Below are positions 1 through 9,623 of a stretch of DNA of 64,000 bases, piece after piece. The DNA is taken from NCBI GenBank assembly GCA_945862385.1, contig CAMAXV010000006.1, forward strand, positions 91,386 through 155,385, written 5' to 3'. A program made the translations under genes and the position numbers. This DNA comes from Chitinophaga pinensis (GTDB taxonomy: Bacteria > Bacteroidota > Bacteroidia > Chitinophagales > Chitinophagaceae). Each line of letters begins with the position of its first letter. Within the stretch, counting starts at the first letter, position 1. A model generated the notes under the pieces. It did not search any database. It had not been told where the DNA came from and saw nothing but the letters and a program-made list of their open reading frames with translations.

Positions 1-2955
1 AGACAGGGTATAGCAAAAGTATTGGTAGAAAATTTATTATTCGGTGACGACCTTGGAGAGTTTGCCAGTAACCAGGCATTGCTTGACTTACCCAAATGGC
101 TTATAGACGGCTATGTGGCTTACGTTGCGGAAAATTGGAGTCCTGCTCACGACGACAGGTTAAAGTCGGCATTACTTTCCGGCGACTATAAAACTTTTTA
201 TCAGTTTGCATTCGGGGAGCCACTACTTGCCGGCCATGCCTTCTGGAAATTTATAGGAGATCAATACAAGAAAGATAATATTACCTATTTCCTTTATTTA
301 TCCAGAATCTATAAAAGCCTCAATGCATCTAGCCTCAAAGTAACCAAGAAGAAATTCAAGGAACTGCTGAAAGACTTCATGCAAATGGAAGCAGATAAGT
401 ATGAGGATGACATGAGGGGACGCAAAAACCTACCCAAAGGCAATGTGGTAACTGTTGAGGAAAAGAGTAACGGCACCGACTACTTCAGGTTTCAGGCTAA
501 CCCCATTGCCAGGAATAATTCCTATGTGATGGTGCAATACACCAAAGGGATTTACAAAGTTATTCTTGAAGACCTATCTGATGAGCGAAAAACGCTGCTG
601 AAGGCAGGTATTCTGAATAACCAGGATGAACTCAACCCCAATTACCCCATTCTTGCCTGGGACCCCAAAGGGTCCAGGGTACTTGTTATTTATACCGCTG
701 AAGGGAAAATTAAAATGTTCATTTATGATGCTGTAGCACGCATCAAAACCTTCAAACAGGAACTGGAAGGTTTCCAGTTAATACAGGATGCCAAATTCAT
801 GCTGGACAATAATACGCTAATTCTGAGTGCAGTTAAAAACGGACAATCAGATATTTTCGTTTACAAGGTAAAGGAGAATGCTGTTCAGCAGATTACGAAC
901 GATGTGTACGACGACCTGGATGCTTCTTTTGTTGCATTCCCCAATAAAACAGGAATCCTTTTCTCCTCCAACAGACCTGCAGCCAATGCACCAAAATCAG
1001 ATACTGCGATTGCGTCCAGAAACCACTTCAACATTTTCATGGTAGACAATTGGACCAAGAGCGATTTCAGGCAAATTACCCAGCTAACAAACCAACCCTT
1101 TGGAGAAGCCAGATACCCCCTGCAGTATAATGTCAACCACTTTACTTTCGTCAGTGATGCCAATGGCATAGGAAACAGGTATGCAGGATTTTTTACTACC
1201 CAAAGAGCCGGTCTCGACACCATATACAGGATAGGTGATGACTTTTTACGCAATCCTGATAAAAAAGAACTTGACTCAACATTGAAATTCTGGCAAAGGG
1301 AAGAACCAGATTCAGTGGGATATATTTCTCTCACCAACGACAGCACTTATGTCTTCCCCATTACCAACTACGAAAGCAGTCTGCAGGAAACCAGAGGTGC
1401 AGGAGACAATAACCAAGTCAGTGAACTCAGGCAGGAAGGGAATCTTAAATTTCTGTACAAACTGAAGATTAACGAGGCTGTGCTAAACAAAAGAAATATC
1501 AATGCCAAGCCTACACTCTATATCAGACAACTGATGGAAGAGGAAAGAAAGAAGAAGACGGCAGCCATGAAATTCCAGCAGGAAATAAAACAGGATGCAA
1601 CAGGTGAAAAGAAAGCACAATTGTTTCAGACAGAATTTGATAATGAATTAAAAGACTCGGCCAGACCCGTGGCAGAAGAAATTGAAGTGCCACAAAAAGA
1701 AGACTACCTGAAGAAGGCAAAAACTTTCAATTATAAACTGAAGTTTGCATCAGATTATCTTGTCTCCGGCTTTAACAACTCTGTTCTTGTAAACCGGTAT
1801 CAACCCTATGGCGGCGGGTCAGGACCCATTTATCTTTCTAATAATGATAACCTGAATGGCATTCTTCGAATGGGTATATCTGATATCATGGAAGATAAAA
1901 AATTCATTGGTGGATTCAGGTTGGGTACCAACCTGAGAGACAATGACTACCTGGCATCTTACCAGAACCTCAGGAGAAGGTGGGACTGGGGATTAACCTA
2001 TTACCGCAGCAACCAGGAGAACTTCCCGATTTTTGATCCCAATGATATAAAATCACAGCTGAATAATAAAATGGCATCCAATCTTTACCAGTTTAATATC
2101 AGCTATCCGTTTAATGAAGTGAAGAGTTTGCGGGCAACAGCTGGATTCAGAACAGACAGGGTAGTCATCAACACCAATGCCAATTATTACCCGTCTTTGA
2201 CAATGACTGATACTGTTTTAAAGTATGCCCTCGTCAGGCTCGAATATGTTCATGATAATACCATCAATCCAACCCTTAATATCTGGAACGGCTTCAGGTA
2301 TAAGATCTACACGGACATCAATTCAAGACTTGTCAATGCCGAAAATACCGGAAAATTCATGTTCAATGTTGGCACAGATGTCCGTTATTACTACCCTATT
2401 TACAGAAACTTCATCTGGGCTGGACGCGGTGCTGCAGATTTTTCATTCGGTTCCCAAAAACTGATTTATTACCTGGGTGGCGTAGAAGGATGGTTAAGTC
2501 CAAAGTTCAACGACGCCATTACACCAGCACCTGATGTGGATTATGCTTTCCAAACCCTGGCACTGAACCTGCGCGGACACAGACAGAATGTGGCTAATGG
2601 AAATAACAATATTGTGCTGAATTCCGAGTTCAGGCTCCCCATCTTTACAACATTCTTCAATAGACCCATCAACAACGCTTTCCTGAGGAACTTTCAACTT
2701 ATCCAGTTCATTGACATGGGTACTGCCTGGAATGGTAAATTTAAGCAGGTTCAACGCCCGGGATCTGTATACGGACAACCTCCTGTTCAGGTTAATATCC
2801 GCACAGGTGGTGTTGGTCCTTTTGTTGGCGGCTATGGCTTTGGCGCCAGGAGTACACTGCTGGGTTATTTCCTGCGTGTGGATGCCGGCTGGCCAATGGG
2901 CAAATTCTTCAGTGGTAAGCCAGCTTGGTACTTTGCACTGGGTCTTGACTTCTAA
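1..2955 (+). CDS. TolB-like propeller / outer-membrane barrel protein, 5' end cut off
   Basis: The reading frame is open to the first base of the window, so the N-terminus is missing; about 984 codons are visible. The first 150 residues are helical and resemble the peptidase-MA-like region found in large Bacteroidota surface proteins. From about residue 200 to 450 there are repeated beta-propeller blades of the TolB/PD40 type, with motifs such as LAWDPKGSRVLVIY and LFSSNRP. A charged, helical linker follows (about 520-580). The last 380 residues are rich in alternating aromatic and polar residues and end in Phe (YFALGLDF), as outer-membrane beta-barrels do. It probably sits in the outer membrane with a periplasmic or surface propeller. 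The substrate is unknown. The gene is followed by a long perfect palindrome. The family assignment is from domain appearance only. Confidence 0.75.
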   Translation, partial: RQGIAKVLVENLLFGDDLGEFASNQALLDLPKWLIDGYVAYVAENWSPAHDDRLKSALLSGDYKTFYQFAFGEPLLAGHAFWKFIGDQYKKDNITYFLYLSRIYKSLNASSLKVTKKKFKELLKDFMQMEADKYEDDMRGRKNLPKGNVVTVEEKSNGTDYFRFQANPIARNNSYVMVQYTKGIYKVILEDLSDERKTLLKAGILNNQDELNPNYPILAWDPKGSRVLVIYTAEGKIKMFIYDAVARIKTFKQELEGFQLIQDAKFMLDNNTLILSAVKNGQSDIFVYKVKENAVQQITNDVYDDLDASFVAFPNKTGILFSSNRPAANAPKSDTAIASRNHFNIFMVDNWTKSDFRQITQLTNQPFGEARYPLQYNVNHFTFVSDANGIGNRYAGFFTTQRAGLDTIYRIGDDFLRNPDKKELDSTLKFWQREEPDSVGYISLTNDSTYVFPITNYESSLQETRGAGDNNQVSELRQEGNLKFLYKLKINEAVLNKRNINAKPTLYIRQLMEEERKKKTAAMKFQQEIKQDATGEKKAQLFQTEFDNELKDSARPVAEEIEVPQKEDYLKKAKTFNYKLKFASDYLVSGFNNSVLVNRYQPYGGGSGPIYLSNNDNLNGILRMGISDIMEDKKFIGGFRLGTNLRDNDYLASYQNLRRRWDWGLTYYRSNQENFPIFDPNDIKSQLNNKMASNLYQFNISYPFNEVKSLRATAGFRTDRVVINTNANYYPSLTMTDTVLKYALVRLEYVHDNTINPTLNIWNGFRYKIYTDINSRLVNAENTGKFMFNVGTDVRYYYPIYRNFIWAGRGAADFSFGSQKLIYYLGGVEGWLSPKFNDAITPAPDVDYAFQTLALNLRGHRQNVANGNNNIVLNSEFRLPIFTTFFNRPINNAFLRNFQLIQFIDMGTAWNGKFKQVQRPGSVYGQPPVQVNIRTGGVGPFVGGYGFGARSTLLGYFLRVDAGWPMGKFFSGKPAWYFALGLDF

Positions 2956-2982
2956 ATCACTTTTATAAGCTTTGACTAATGC

Positions 2983-3036
2983 TGTTTTTTAACAGGAGAA
3001 GCCAGTTTTAAAACTGGCTTCTCCTGTTAAAAAACA
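2983..3036. repeat. Perfect 54-bp palindrome (27-bp arms)
   Basis: Every base of 2983-3009 is complementary to 3010-3036, with the axis between 3009 and 3010. The core is AGGAGAAGCCAGTTTT and its complement. The arms carry a T run at the 5' side and an A run at the 3' side, the reverse of an intrinsic terminator, so transcripts from either strand would form a very long hairpin without a trailing U tract. It lies between the barrel gene and comEC and may still end or protect the upstream mRNA. Confidence 0.9.
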
Positions 3037-3083
3037 ACCCAGTAGACATTTAGCTTCAGCTATGTGCAAGTAGCTTTACTATC

Positions 3084-5102
3084 ATGCATATTCACCAAAA
3101 ATATCCATTCCTAAGAATCCTGACAGGAGTGGTTTGCGGCATATTGGTTGAGGAAAATTTTTCACCCGCCAATTGGATTTGGATTGCTGTTTCCTGCTTT
3201 GGCATATTCATTCTCTTGTTACATCAAAAGCTAAATGATGCAAGAAAGTGGCAGTTCAGATTTGCACCTGGCGCAGGCATGACACTGATGTTAATTTGTC
3301 TTTGGGGATATATTACCATGCTGGCAAAAAAGAACAATGAACCCTCCCTTTTATCCAACTCTACTGATTATATAGTCTATAAAATAATAGATGGCCCATC
3401 CAAAACAAAAACAGGAAGTCGTTATACAGCCCGGATTTATGACATAGAAAATCCAAAACTATACAACAACTCCCATGTGTTCATTTACATCAACAAGGAT
3501 ACCAGTGGCTCATTTGAACCAGGTGATATGTTGCTTGGCATGAATCAGCTGAATATAATCAAACCATCAAAAGATGCACTGGCATTCGACTTTTATACTT
3601 ATGCTAAAAGAAAACATGTTTACTTTACACTACACTGCGAAAAATGGCAACTGGTAAAACTATTGAACTCAAGGTCTTACCTTTCAGCAATAACATTCAG
3701 GCTCAGAATTTTTTTCCTGGAGACACTCAGAAAAAACATAGCTGATAAGCGGCTATGTGGACTGGCAGAAGCGATGTTAACAGGATACCGTGAAGACCTA
3801 GACCGCGACATACTCAAAGCCTATACAGACACAGGGGTTGTGCATATCATAGCCATTTCAGGATTACACCTCGGTCTTATCTTCTGGCTGGCAGATTTAT
3901 TCTTACGTAAGCTTGTACCAAAACGATTTGTGCCGTTAGCCGGACTGCTGATTATTTTACCCATGCTCTGGATCTTTGCGGTGATGACAGGATCTTCAGC
4001 ATCCATCATGAGAAGTGTAATCATGTTTTCAATATCCATATGTGGTAATGCTTTGGGTAAAAAAAACAGCAGCATGAATGCACTACTTTGTTCTGCTACG
4101 CTACTTTTACTTACAGATCCACTCATCATTTATGATATTGGGTTTCAGTTAAGCTATGCAGCAGTTGCATCTATTTTAATTTTTGAACTTCCCCTGAGAA
4201 ATTTAGTTTACCTGAAAAATAAAATTGCAGTCTACTGCTGGTCGATGTTGAGCATAACACTGGCAGCACAAGTGCTCACAACGCCATTTGTCATTTATCA
4301 CTTTCATAGATTTCCAGTTTTGTTTCTCTTTAGTAACCTGGTAGCTGTACCGCTTTCAAGCATCATCCTGGTTCTTGAAATTATACTCTGCTGTGCTGAA
4401 ACCATTCATCTTGGTGCGCCTGCAACAGGACGAATCATTGCATACCTCATGACGGGGATGAACGATTATGTTTCCCTGATGCATCAGATTCCATTTAATC
4501 TGGTAACAGGAATCTATGTGGATTTACTAATCCTGTTACTTACAATCGTTACAGCTGGGTTGCTGCTTCAATACCTTATCAAACCCTGTAAATCTGTATT
4601 ACGTGTTTTTGGGGTGATGATGGTTCTAACTTTAGTCTTTAGAATCAACAGCATTTACAACCATGAAAGAAAGCACAATTGGATCATTCTTCAGTCTGCC
4701 GGCAATACCCATATCATACACAGACATGGAAAAAATGCAACCATTCTGATAAAAAACAGCAAATCGAAAGAACTCCGGACACTAGAAAGAGAAATTGAGC
4801 CGGCAATCAACGCACTCGCCATTGAAAAGATTAACTGGAAACAGCTGCCCGACTTTCCCTTTGTTGTGGAATTACCCTATGTTGAGGACAGTGAAAAGAA
4901 GAGCGCCCTACTCATTTCAGGTGTGGCTGATTTGAAATTAAAAGCCATTACAAACACTTTAAAAAAGCCAAGCCTAATGCTGTCTGACGGGACCAATAAA
5001 CTGTGGAAAATTAGGCAATGGGAAAAAGAGTCACAAGAACTAAATTTGCGCTTTCTTTCAACCTCCTTAACAGGATCAGTAACGATTAACTGCCATCATT
5101 AG
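3084..5102 (+). CDS. comEC: ComEC/Rec2-family DNA-uptake channel protein
   Basis: A 672-residue polytopic membrane protein. Two N-terminal hydrophobic segments are followed by a soluble DUF4131/OB-like region (about 90-200) and then the competence domain, recognised by AMLTGYR and VVHIIAISGLHLGL near residues 230-265 and about eight further membrane helices up to residue 520. ComEC forms the inner-membrane channel for single-stranded DNA uptake in transformation. The C-terminal 150 residues are soluble but show no HxHxDH metallo-beta-lactamase motif, so this is the shorter form lacking that nuclease-like domain. The stop is 24 bp before purH, so the two may be cotranscribed. A -7-like box with one mismatch (TAGCTTTA, 3071-3078) precedes the ATG. 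Whether the organism is naturally competent is not shown. Confidence 0.9.
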   Translation: MHIHQKYPFLRILTGVVCGILVEENFSPANWIWIAVSCFGIFILLLHQKLNDARKWQFRFAPGAGMTLMLICLWGYITMLAKKNNEPSLLSNSTDYIVYKIIDGPSKTKTGSRYTARIYDIENPKLYNNSHVFIYINKDTSGSFEPGDMLLGMNQLNIIKPSKDALAFDFYTYAKRKHVYFTLHCEKWQLVKLLNSRSYLSAITFRLRIFFLETLRKNIADKRLCGLAEAMLTGYREDLDRDILKAYTDTGVVHIIAISGLHLGLIFWLADLFLRKLVPKRFVPLAGLLIILPMLWIFAVMTGSSASIMRSVIMFSISICGNALGKKNSSMNALLCSATLLLLTDPLIIYDIGFQLSYAAVASILIFELPLRNLVYLKNKIAVYCWSMLSITLAAQVLTTPFVIYHFHRFPVLFLFSNLVAVPLSSIILVLEIILCCAETIHLGAPATGRIIAYLMTGMNDYVSLMHQIPFNLVTGIYVDLLILLLTIVTAGLLLQYLIKPCKSVLRVFGVMMVLTLVFRINSIYNHERKHNWIILQSAGNTHIIHRHGKNATILIKNSKSKELRTLEREIEPAINALAIEKINWKQLPDFPFVVELPYVEDSEKKSALLISGVADLKLKAITNTLKKPSLMLSDGTNKLWKIRQWEKESQELNLRFLSTSLTGSVTINCHH

Positions 5103-5126
5103 CCTAATTCCCAAAACATAACCTGC

Positions 5127-6647
5127 ATGGAAAAGAAGATAAGTTCTGCATTGATTTCTGTTTTTTACAAGGACGGACTGGAGCCTTTGGTACGTTTGCT
5201 CCACAAACATGGTGTAGCTATCTATTCTACCGGTGGAACACAACAGTTCATTGAGCAGCTTGGGTTACCCTGTATTCCTGTTGAATCGGTAACAAATTAT
5301 CCTTCTATCCTTGGAGGAAGGGTAAAAACTTTACATCCCAAAGTATTTGGTGGCATCCTCGGCAGGCGGGCAGTTGCGCAGGATCTGGAAGAAATGAAGT
5401 CATTTGAAATACCTGAAATAGACCTGGTAATAGTTGACCTATACCCATTTGAAGAAACTGTAGCCCAGACCAGTGAAGAAAAGTTGATCATTGAAAAAAT
5501 AGACATAGGCGGACCGTCTATGATCCGTGCTGCAGCCAAAAATTTCAGTGACCTCTTGGTTCTGGCTTCAAAAGAAGACTATCAGGAAGTCCATGACATT
5601 TTAGAAAGTCAGGCTGCTTCAACAACACTCGAGCAGAGAAAGCGTTTTGCCGCAAGAGCTTTTGAGGTTGTCTGCAATTATGATATTGCTATCTCGCAAT
5701 ATTTCAACGCAGATTCAGGAAAGACATTCTTACATACACAAGGGCATCAAAACCCCATGCGATATGGAGAAAACCCACACCAGCAAGGTGTATTTTATGG
5801 TAACCTGAAAGAACTGTTTGAACAACTTAACGGTAAAGATCTATCCTACAACAATCTTGTTGATGTGGATGCAGCCATGCAATTGATTTCAGAATTCAGT
5901 GACGAGAAAACACCAACTTTTGCCATCATCAAACATACCAATGTTTGTGGTATCGCATCGAGGCCTTCTGTATCCGAAGCCTGGAAGACCGCACTTGCAG
6001 CAGATCCGGAATCCGCTTTTGGAGGTGTGCTGGTTTGTAATGAAAGTATCGATGCTGAAACTGCTGACCTTATCAATGAAATTTTCTTTGAAGTACTGAT
6101 TGCTCCATCATTTGATGATGCTGCACTCGATATCCTCAAATCCAAAAAGAACAGGATACTCCTGCAACAGCATGCAAACCATCAGCCTGGCACACAGTTC
6201 AGGGCGATATTGAATGGGGTATTGGTTCAGGAACCAGATCTGGGCGTGCATGATAAATGGGAAGAGGTTGGAGGCAGAACAACAACACCTGAGGAAAAAG
6301 CCGACCTTGATTTTGCCAACCGCATCTGTAAGCATCTTAAATCCAACGCAATTGCACTCGTTAAAAACAAACAGTTGATTGGCAAAGGATGCGGACAAAC
6401 CTCAAGGATCGACTCCTTGAGACAGGCTATTGAAAAAGCAAAACAATTCAATTTCGAACTCAGGGGTGCGGTGCTTGCGAGTGATGCCTTCTTTCCATTT
6501 AATGACTGTGTAAGCATGAGTCATCTTGAAGGAATTGAAGCATTCATTCAACCTGGTGGATCAATCAGGGATAAAGACTCGGTTGCATACTGCAAAGAAA
6601 ACAACCTCGCAATGGTTATGACAGGAATGAGACATTTTAAACACTGA
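5127..6647 (+). CDS. purH: Bifunctional AICAR formyltransferase / IMP cyclohydrolase
   Basis: PurH catalyses the last two steps of de novo purine synthesis: 10-formyl-THF-dependent formylation of AICAR, then ring closure to IMP in the cytosol. The N-terminal MGS-like cyclohydrolase domain (about 1-190) shows YSTGGTQQFIE and GGRVKTLHPK. The transformylase domain begins with RYGENPHQ near residue 212 and carries the catalytic Lys-His pair in IIKHTNVCGIA. The length of 506 residues is normal for the family, and the end DSVAYCKENNLAMVMTGMRHFKH-like tail is intact. It follows comEC by 24 bp and precedes a DMT exporter by 16 bp, an operon-like spacing, though the three functions are unrelated. Confidence 0.97.
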   Translation: MEKKISSALISVFYKDGLEPLVRLLHKHGVAIYSTGGTQQFIEQLGLPCIPVESVTNYPSILGGRVKTLHPKVFGGILGRRAVAQDLEEMKSFEIPEIDLVIVDLYPFEETVAQTSEEKLIIEKIDIGGPSMIRAAAKNFSDLLVLASKEDYQEVHDILESQAASTTLEQRKRFAARAFEVVCNYDIAISQYFNADSGKTFLHTQGHQNPMRYGENPHQQGVFYGNLKELFEQLNGKDLSYNNLVDVDAAMQLISEFSDEKTPTFAIIKHTNVCGIASRPSVSEAWKTALAADPESAFGGVLVCNESIDAETADLINEIFFEVLIAPSFDDAALDILKSKKNRILLQQHANHQPGTQFRAILNGVLVQEPDLGVHDKWEEVGGRTTTPEEKADLDFANRICKHLKSNAIALVKNKQLIGKGCGQTSRIDSLRQAIEKAKQFNFELRGAVLASDAFFPFNDCVSMSHLEGIEAFIQPGGSIRDKDSVAYCKENNLAMVMTGMRHFKH

Positions 6648-6663
6648 TTATTTTAATCGGAAT

Positions 6664-7653
6664 ATGCGTACCTGGAGGATTTTAAGGGTAATCATCAACA
6701 GAAGAGAATCCTCCCGAAAAAAAAGGAGAAGAGCCAACAGGAGAAAGGCCATGTGGGCTGTTGCACTGGTTTGTATTTTATGGGGGACAACCTGGATGGC
6801 CTCAAAAATAGGTGTCCAACATATACCAGCTCTCCAGCTTTCAGGCTTAAGACACCTGATTGGTGGCGGGTTATACGTTGCCTATTTCACCTTTGTAAGA
6901 AAAATGTTTCCACAAAGACACCAGTGGTGGCGGCTGCTTTGGATGTCTGTTCTGATGTTTGTATTGAGCAATGGGCTCAGTGTGCTTTCAGTTGTTTACA
7001 TGCCAAGCGGACTGGGCTCAGTTGTAGGAGCAATCGCACCCATATGGGTAATCATATTCAGCTTTTTCATCTTTAAACACATCCGCTTCAAAAAACAAAC
7101 CATTGCTGGCATTTTACTTGGTTTTACGGGCGTTGTCATAACTTTTTCAGACTACTTTGAACATGTTATGTACACTGACTTTTCTTATGGAATTTTGTTT
7201 GGCATGATATCTAGCATGACATGGGCTGTTGCTACATTACTAACAGTTAAACAGGCCAAAGACCTTGACCCCTATTTTTCTCTGGGTTGGCAAATGTTTA
7301 TCAGCGGAATTATCCTTAACACCTATTCTTATGCTTCAGGGAATTTTGTAAGCCTTTTTTCAATCCCAACAGATGCATGGCTTTCAATAGCTTATCTTGT
7401 TGTAATAGGTTCAGTGATTGCTTTCGGAGCATACATTTATGCACTCAAAAGGCTACCCGCTACCTTGGTCTCCATCCACGCATACATAAACCCCATAGTA
7501 GCAATTTTGCTTGGAGATCTGCTGATGAATGAAAAGCTAACACCATTTGTCATTGTAGGAACAATAACCACACTGCTTGGCGTTTATCTTGTAAACAACA
7601 GTTTCAGAAGGAAAATCAGGCTCAGGAAATCATCTCCCGCCATTGCTGATTAA
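6664..7653 (+). CDS. EamA/DMT-family transporter
   Basis: A drug/metabolite transporter with ten predicted membrane helices arranged as two EamA repeats of about 140 residues; the first repeat begins with the typical WAVALVCILWGTTWMASK. These inner-membrane carriers usually export amino acids or other metabolites; the substrate cannot be told here. The chosen ATG gives a 29-residue, very basic leader (many Arg and Lys). The ATG at 6751 is an alternative start, preceded by AGGAGA at 6739-6744, and would give 300 residues. The last 32 bp overlap the 3' end of the convergent lutB-like gene. Confidence 0.85.
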   Translation: MRTWRILRVIINRRESSRKKRRRANRRKAMWAVALVCILWGTTWMASKIGVQHIPALQLSGLRHLIGGGLYVAYFTFVRKMFPQRHQWWRLLWMSVLMFVLSNGLSVLSVVYMPSGLGSVVGAIAPIWVIIFSFFIFKHIRFKKQTIAGILLGFTGVVITFSDYFEHVMYTDFSYGILFGMISSMTWAVATLLTVKQAKDLDPYFSLGWQMFISGIILNTYSYASGNFVSLFSIPTDAWLSIAYLVVIGSVIAFGAYIYALKRLPATLVSIHAYINPIVAILLGDLLMNEKLTPFVIVGTITTLLGVYLVNNSFRRKIRLRKSSPAIAD

Positions 7654-8995
7654 AGGACTTGGCAGGGAATTTCAAATCCGCCCTGTGGCCCGTCCACCCC
7701 TTAAATAATTTGTTAACCATCCAGTTTTTTATCCGGTGATTCCCCATGTTCATCATTTTCCGGTGAAGCATACCAGTTTGCCAGGCTTTCCATGCTATAC
7801 TTTCCATTGCAGATCCCTTTCCGGATGTTACTGTTTCATGTCTGTTATGCAGCAGCAATTCATGCAGGTTAATTTTTACGGCACATACCTCTGTACAGTT
7901 ACCGCAAAGGGAAGATGCATGACTCAGGTGATTCCATTCACCCAATTCCTTCAGGTTAGGGGTGATAACACTCCCGATTGGTCCACTATACGTTGTACCA
8001 TACGCATGACCTCCGATATTCTTGTAAACGGGACAAGCATTCAAACAGGCACCACAACGGATACAATAAAGGCTTTCCCTGGAAACTGGGTCTTGTAAAA
8101 CCTGTGTGCGTCCATTATCCAACAGTATAACATACATTTCTTCAGGTCCGTCTGATTCTGTTGATTGTTTGGGTCCGTTTATGATTGAATTGTATACTGT
8201 AACCTGCTGACCAGTTCCAAAAGTTGAAAGCAATGGCCAGAAAAGGGCAAGATCATGGATACTGGGGATCACTTTCTCCAGACCAACAACAACTATATGT
8301 GTTTTTGGCCAGGATGCACTCAGCCTTGCATTCCCCTCATTCTCGGTGACGGCAATGCCTCCAGTATCAGCAATGATGAAGTTAGCTCCTGTAACCCCAA
8401 CTTCTGCTTCTCTGTACTTTTTTCTCAATTTTTCCCGGGCAACCAAAGTAAGTTGTTCGGGTGTAAGGTCCAGCGGGGTTTGCAGGTGTTCATGAAAAAC
8501 ACGCGCAACATCCTCCTTGCTTTTGTGCATGGCAGGAGTAACGATGTGGTAGGGAGGTTCATTATCCAGCTGCTGTATGTATTCACCTAAATCCGTTTCA
8601 ACGCTCTCAATACCATTTTGTTGAAGGAAATCATTCAGGTGAATTTCCTCAGTAACCATACTTTTAGACTTGACAAGAGATTTGCAATTACGTTCCCTGC
8701 AAATCTTTAAAATTGCTTCACAAGCTTGTGCTGTATCCATAGCCCAAATGACTTTACCACCTCTTGCAAGCAGGTTATTCTCAAATTTCTCAAGCTGAAT
8801 ATCAAGTGTTTCCAAGGCTTTCCACTTGATATTCTTAGCTTTTTCTCTGGCAAATTCCAGGTCTGCAAACTGTCGCATTCCAACTGGTACAACCGCATTG
8901 TATTTACCAATATTGTAATTAATGGTTTTACGGTGCTTGAGGTCAGCAGCCTTGACGGCGCTTTTCTCCTTGAATGTGGAAACGACTGATGACAT
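7622..8995 (-). CDS. LutB-like iron-sulfur lactate-utilisation protein
   Basis: A 457-residue protein of the LutB/YkgF family. The N-terminal LUD domain (about 60-300) includes GVTGANFIIADTGGIAVTENEGN. The C-terminal part carries two ferredoxin-type clusters, CIRCGACLNACPVY near residue 310 and CGNCTEVCAVKI near 365, which should bind two [4Fe-4S] clusters. In other bacteria LutB works with LutA and LutC to oxidise L-lactate to pyruvate, passing electrons to the respiratory chain. Neither LutA nor LutC is in this window. The upstream DUF3109 gene ends 2 bp before the start, so the two form one transcription unit. The 3' end overlaps the convergent transporter gene. Confidence 0.9.
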   Translation of the reverse strand: MSSVVSTFKEKSAVKAADLKHRKTINYNIGKYNAVVPVGMRQFADLEFAREKAKNIKWKALETLDIQLEKFENNLLARGGKVIWAMDTAQACEAILKICRERNCKSLVKSKSMVTEEIHLNDFLQQNGIESVETDLGEYIQQLDNEPPYHIVTPAMHKSKEDVARVFHEHLQTPLDLTPEQLTLVAREKLRKKYREAEVGVTGANFIIADTGGIAVTENEGNARLSASWPKTHIVVVGLEKVIPSIHDLALFWPLLSTFGTGQQVTVYNSIINGPKQSTESDGPEEMYVILLDNGRTQVLQDPVSRESLYCIRCGACLNACPVYKNIGGHAYGTTYSGPIGSVITPNLKELGEWNHLSHASSLCGNCTEVCAVKINLHELLLHNRHETVTSGKGSAMESIAWKAWQTGMLHRKMMNMGNHRIKNWMVNKLFKGWTGHRADLKFPAKSFNQQWREMIS

Positions 8996-8997
8996 GA

Positions 8998-9600
8998 TTA
9001 CTTATTTTCTTCTTTTTGATTAACTTTAAAATAATCCTTTGCTACCTGATCCAATGTATCGTAAAAACCTTCTCCGTAAGCCCTGATCAGTGCATCTTTG
9101 AGAAATTTGTAAACAGGCACTTTCAGCTCTTTACCCAAAGCACAAGCCGGACTACACATACCTTCCCTCGGATCATAATTGAGCAACTCATGTGCAGAAA
9201 ACCTGCTCTTACTTCTTTTTATGGGATAAAGATGACAGGATATGGGTTTTTTCCAGCTAATTAATCCCTTGTTATAGCCTTCTTCAAAAGCACACTTGAT
9301 AACACCCTGCTTATCCCTGAATCCATAGGCACAGATTTTGTCATCGACTGTAGGTGTTACCCAACCAAATTCCCGGTCATAGCGATAAAGTCCATTTCGC
9401 TCAATCTCCTTTATGCCCTCTTTGGGGATGAGGTGCATGACTTTTTCATAAGCCACTTTGACTTCATCCAACTCTTCATCGGTTAGGGGAGCACCAGCAT
9501 CACCATCTTCACAACAACCTCCCTTGCATTTAGAAAGGTCACAGACAAACTGGTCTTCTACAATATCATCACTGATGAGAATACTATCAATCGAAATCAA
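8998..9600 (-). CDS. DUF3109 cysteine-rich protein (TTG start)
   Basis: A 200-residue cytosolic protein with a family-typical N-terminal motif FVCDLSKCKGGCCEDGDAG and further cysteines in ICAYGF, PISCHLYP and MCSPACALG. The pattern resembles YkgJ-like proteins proposed to bind zinc or an iron-sulfur cluster; function is unknown. A longer version would start at an ATG at 9627, but a perfect -7 promoter box lies at 9616-9623, inside that extension. The TTG at 9600 gives MISIDSILISDDIVEDQFVC, which is how DUF3109 proteins usually begin, so TTG is preferred. It leads the operon with the LutB-like gene. A role in handling the Fe-S cluster of its neighbour is a guess. Confidence 0.85.
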   Translation of the reverse strand: MISIDSILISDDIVEDQFVCDLSKCKGGCCEDGDAGAPLTDEELDEVKVAYEKVMHLIPKEGIKEIERNGLYRYDREFGWVTPTVDDKICAYGFRDKQGVIKCAFEEGYNKGLISWKKPISCHLYPIKRSKSRFSAHELLNYDPREGMCSPACALGKELKVPVYKFLKDALIRAYGEGFYDTLDQVAKDYFKVNQKEENK

Positions 9601-9615
9601 GCTATTGAGTTTATA

Positions 9616-9623
9616 CAAAAATA
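9616..9623 (-). promoter_or_regulatory. Bacteroidota -7 box for DUF3109-lutB
   Basis: On the minus strand the bases read TATTTTTG, a full match to TAnnTTTG. Transcription would begin near 9609, leaving roughly nine bases before the TTG at 9600 and excluding the ATG at 9627 as the start. Confidence 0.55.

Noticed and set aside
885..1346. 153-codon minus-strand frame inside the first gene
   Set aside because: Antisense to the propeller domain with no promoter or sensible protein composition.
2983..3036. The long palindrome as an intrinsic terminator
   Set aside because: The T run is on the 5' side and the A run on the 3' side in both orientations, so no U tract follows the stem; listed as a repeat.
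6664..7653. The two DMT exporters (6.7 and 14.4 kb) as a recent duplication
   Set aside because: Their sequences differ throughout and the lengths and N-termini do not match; they are only members of the same large family.
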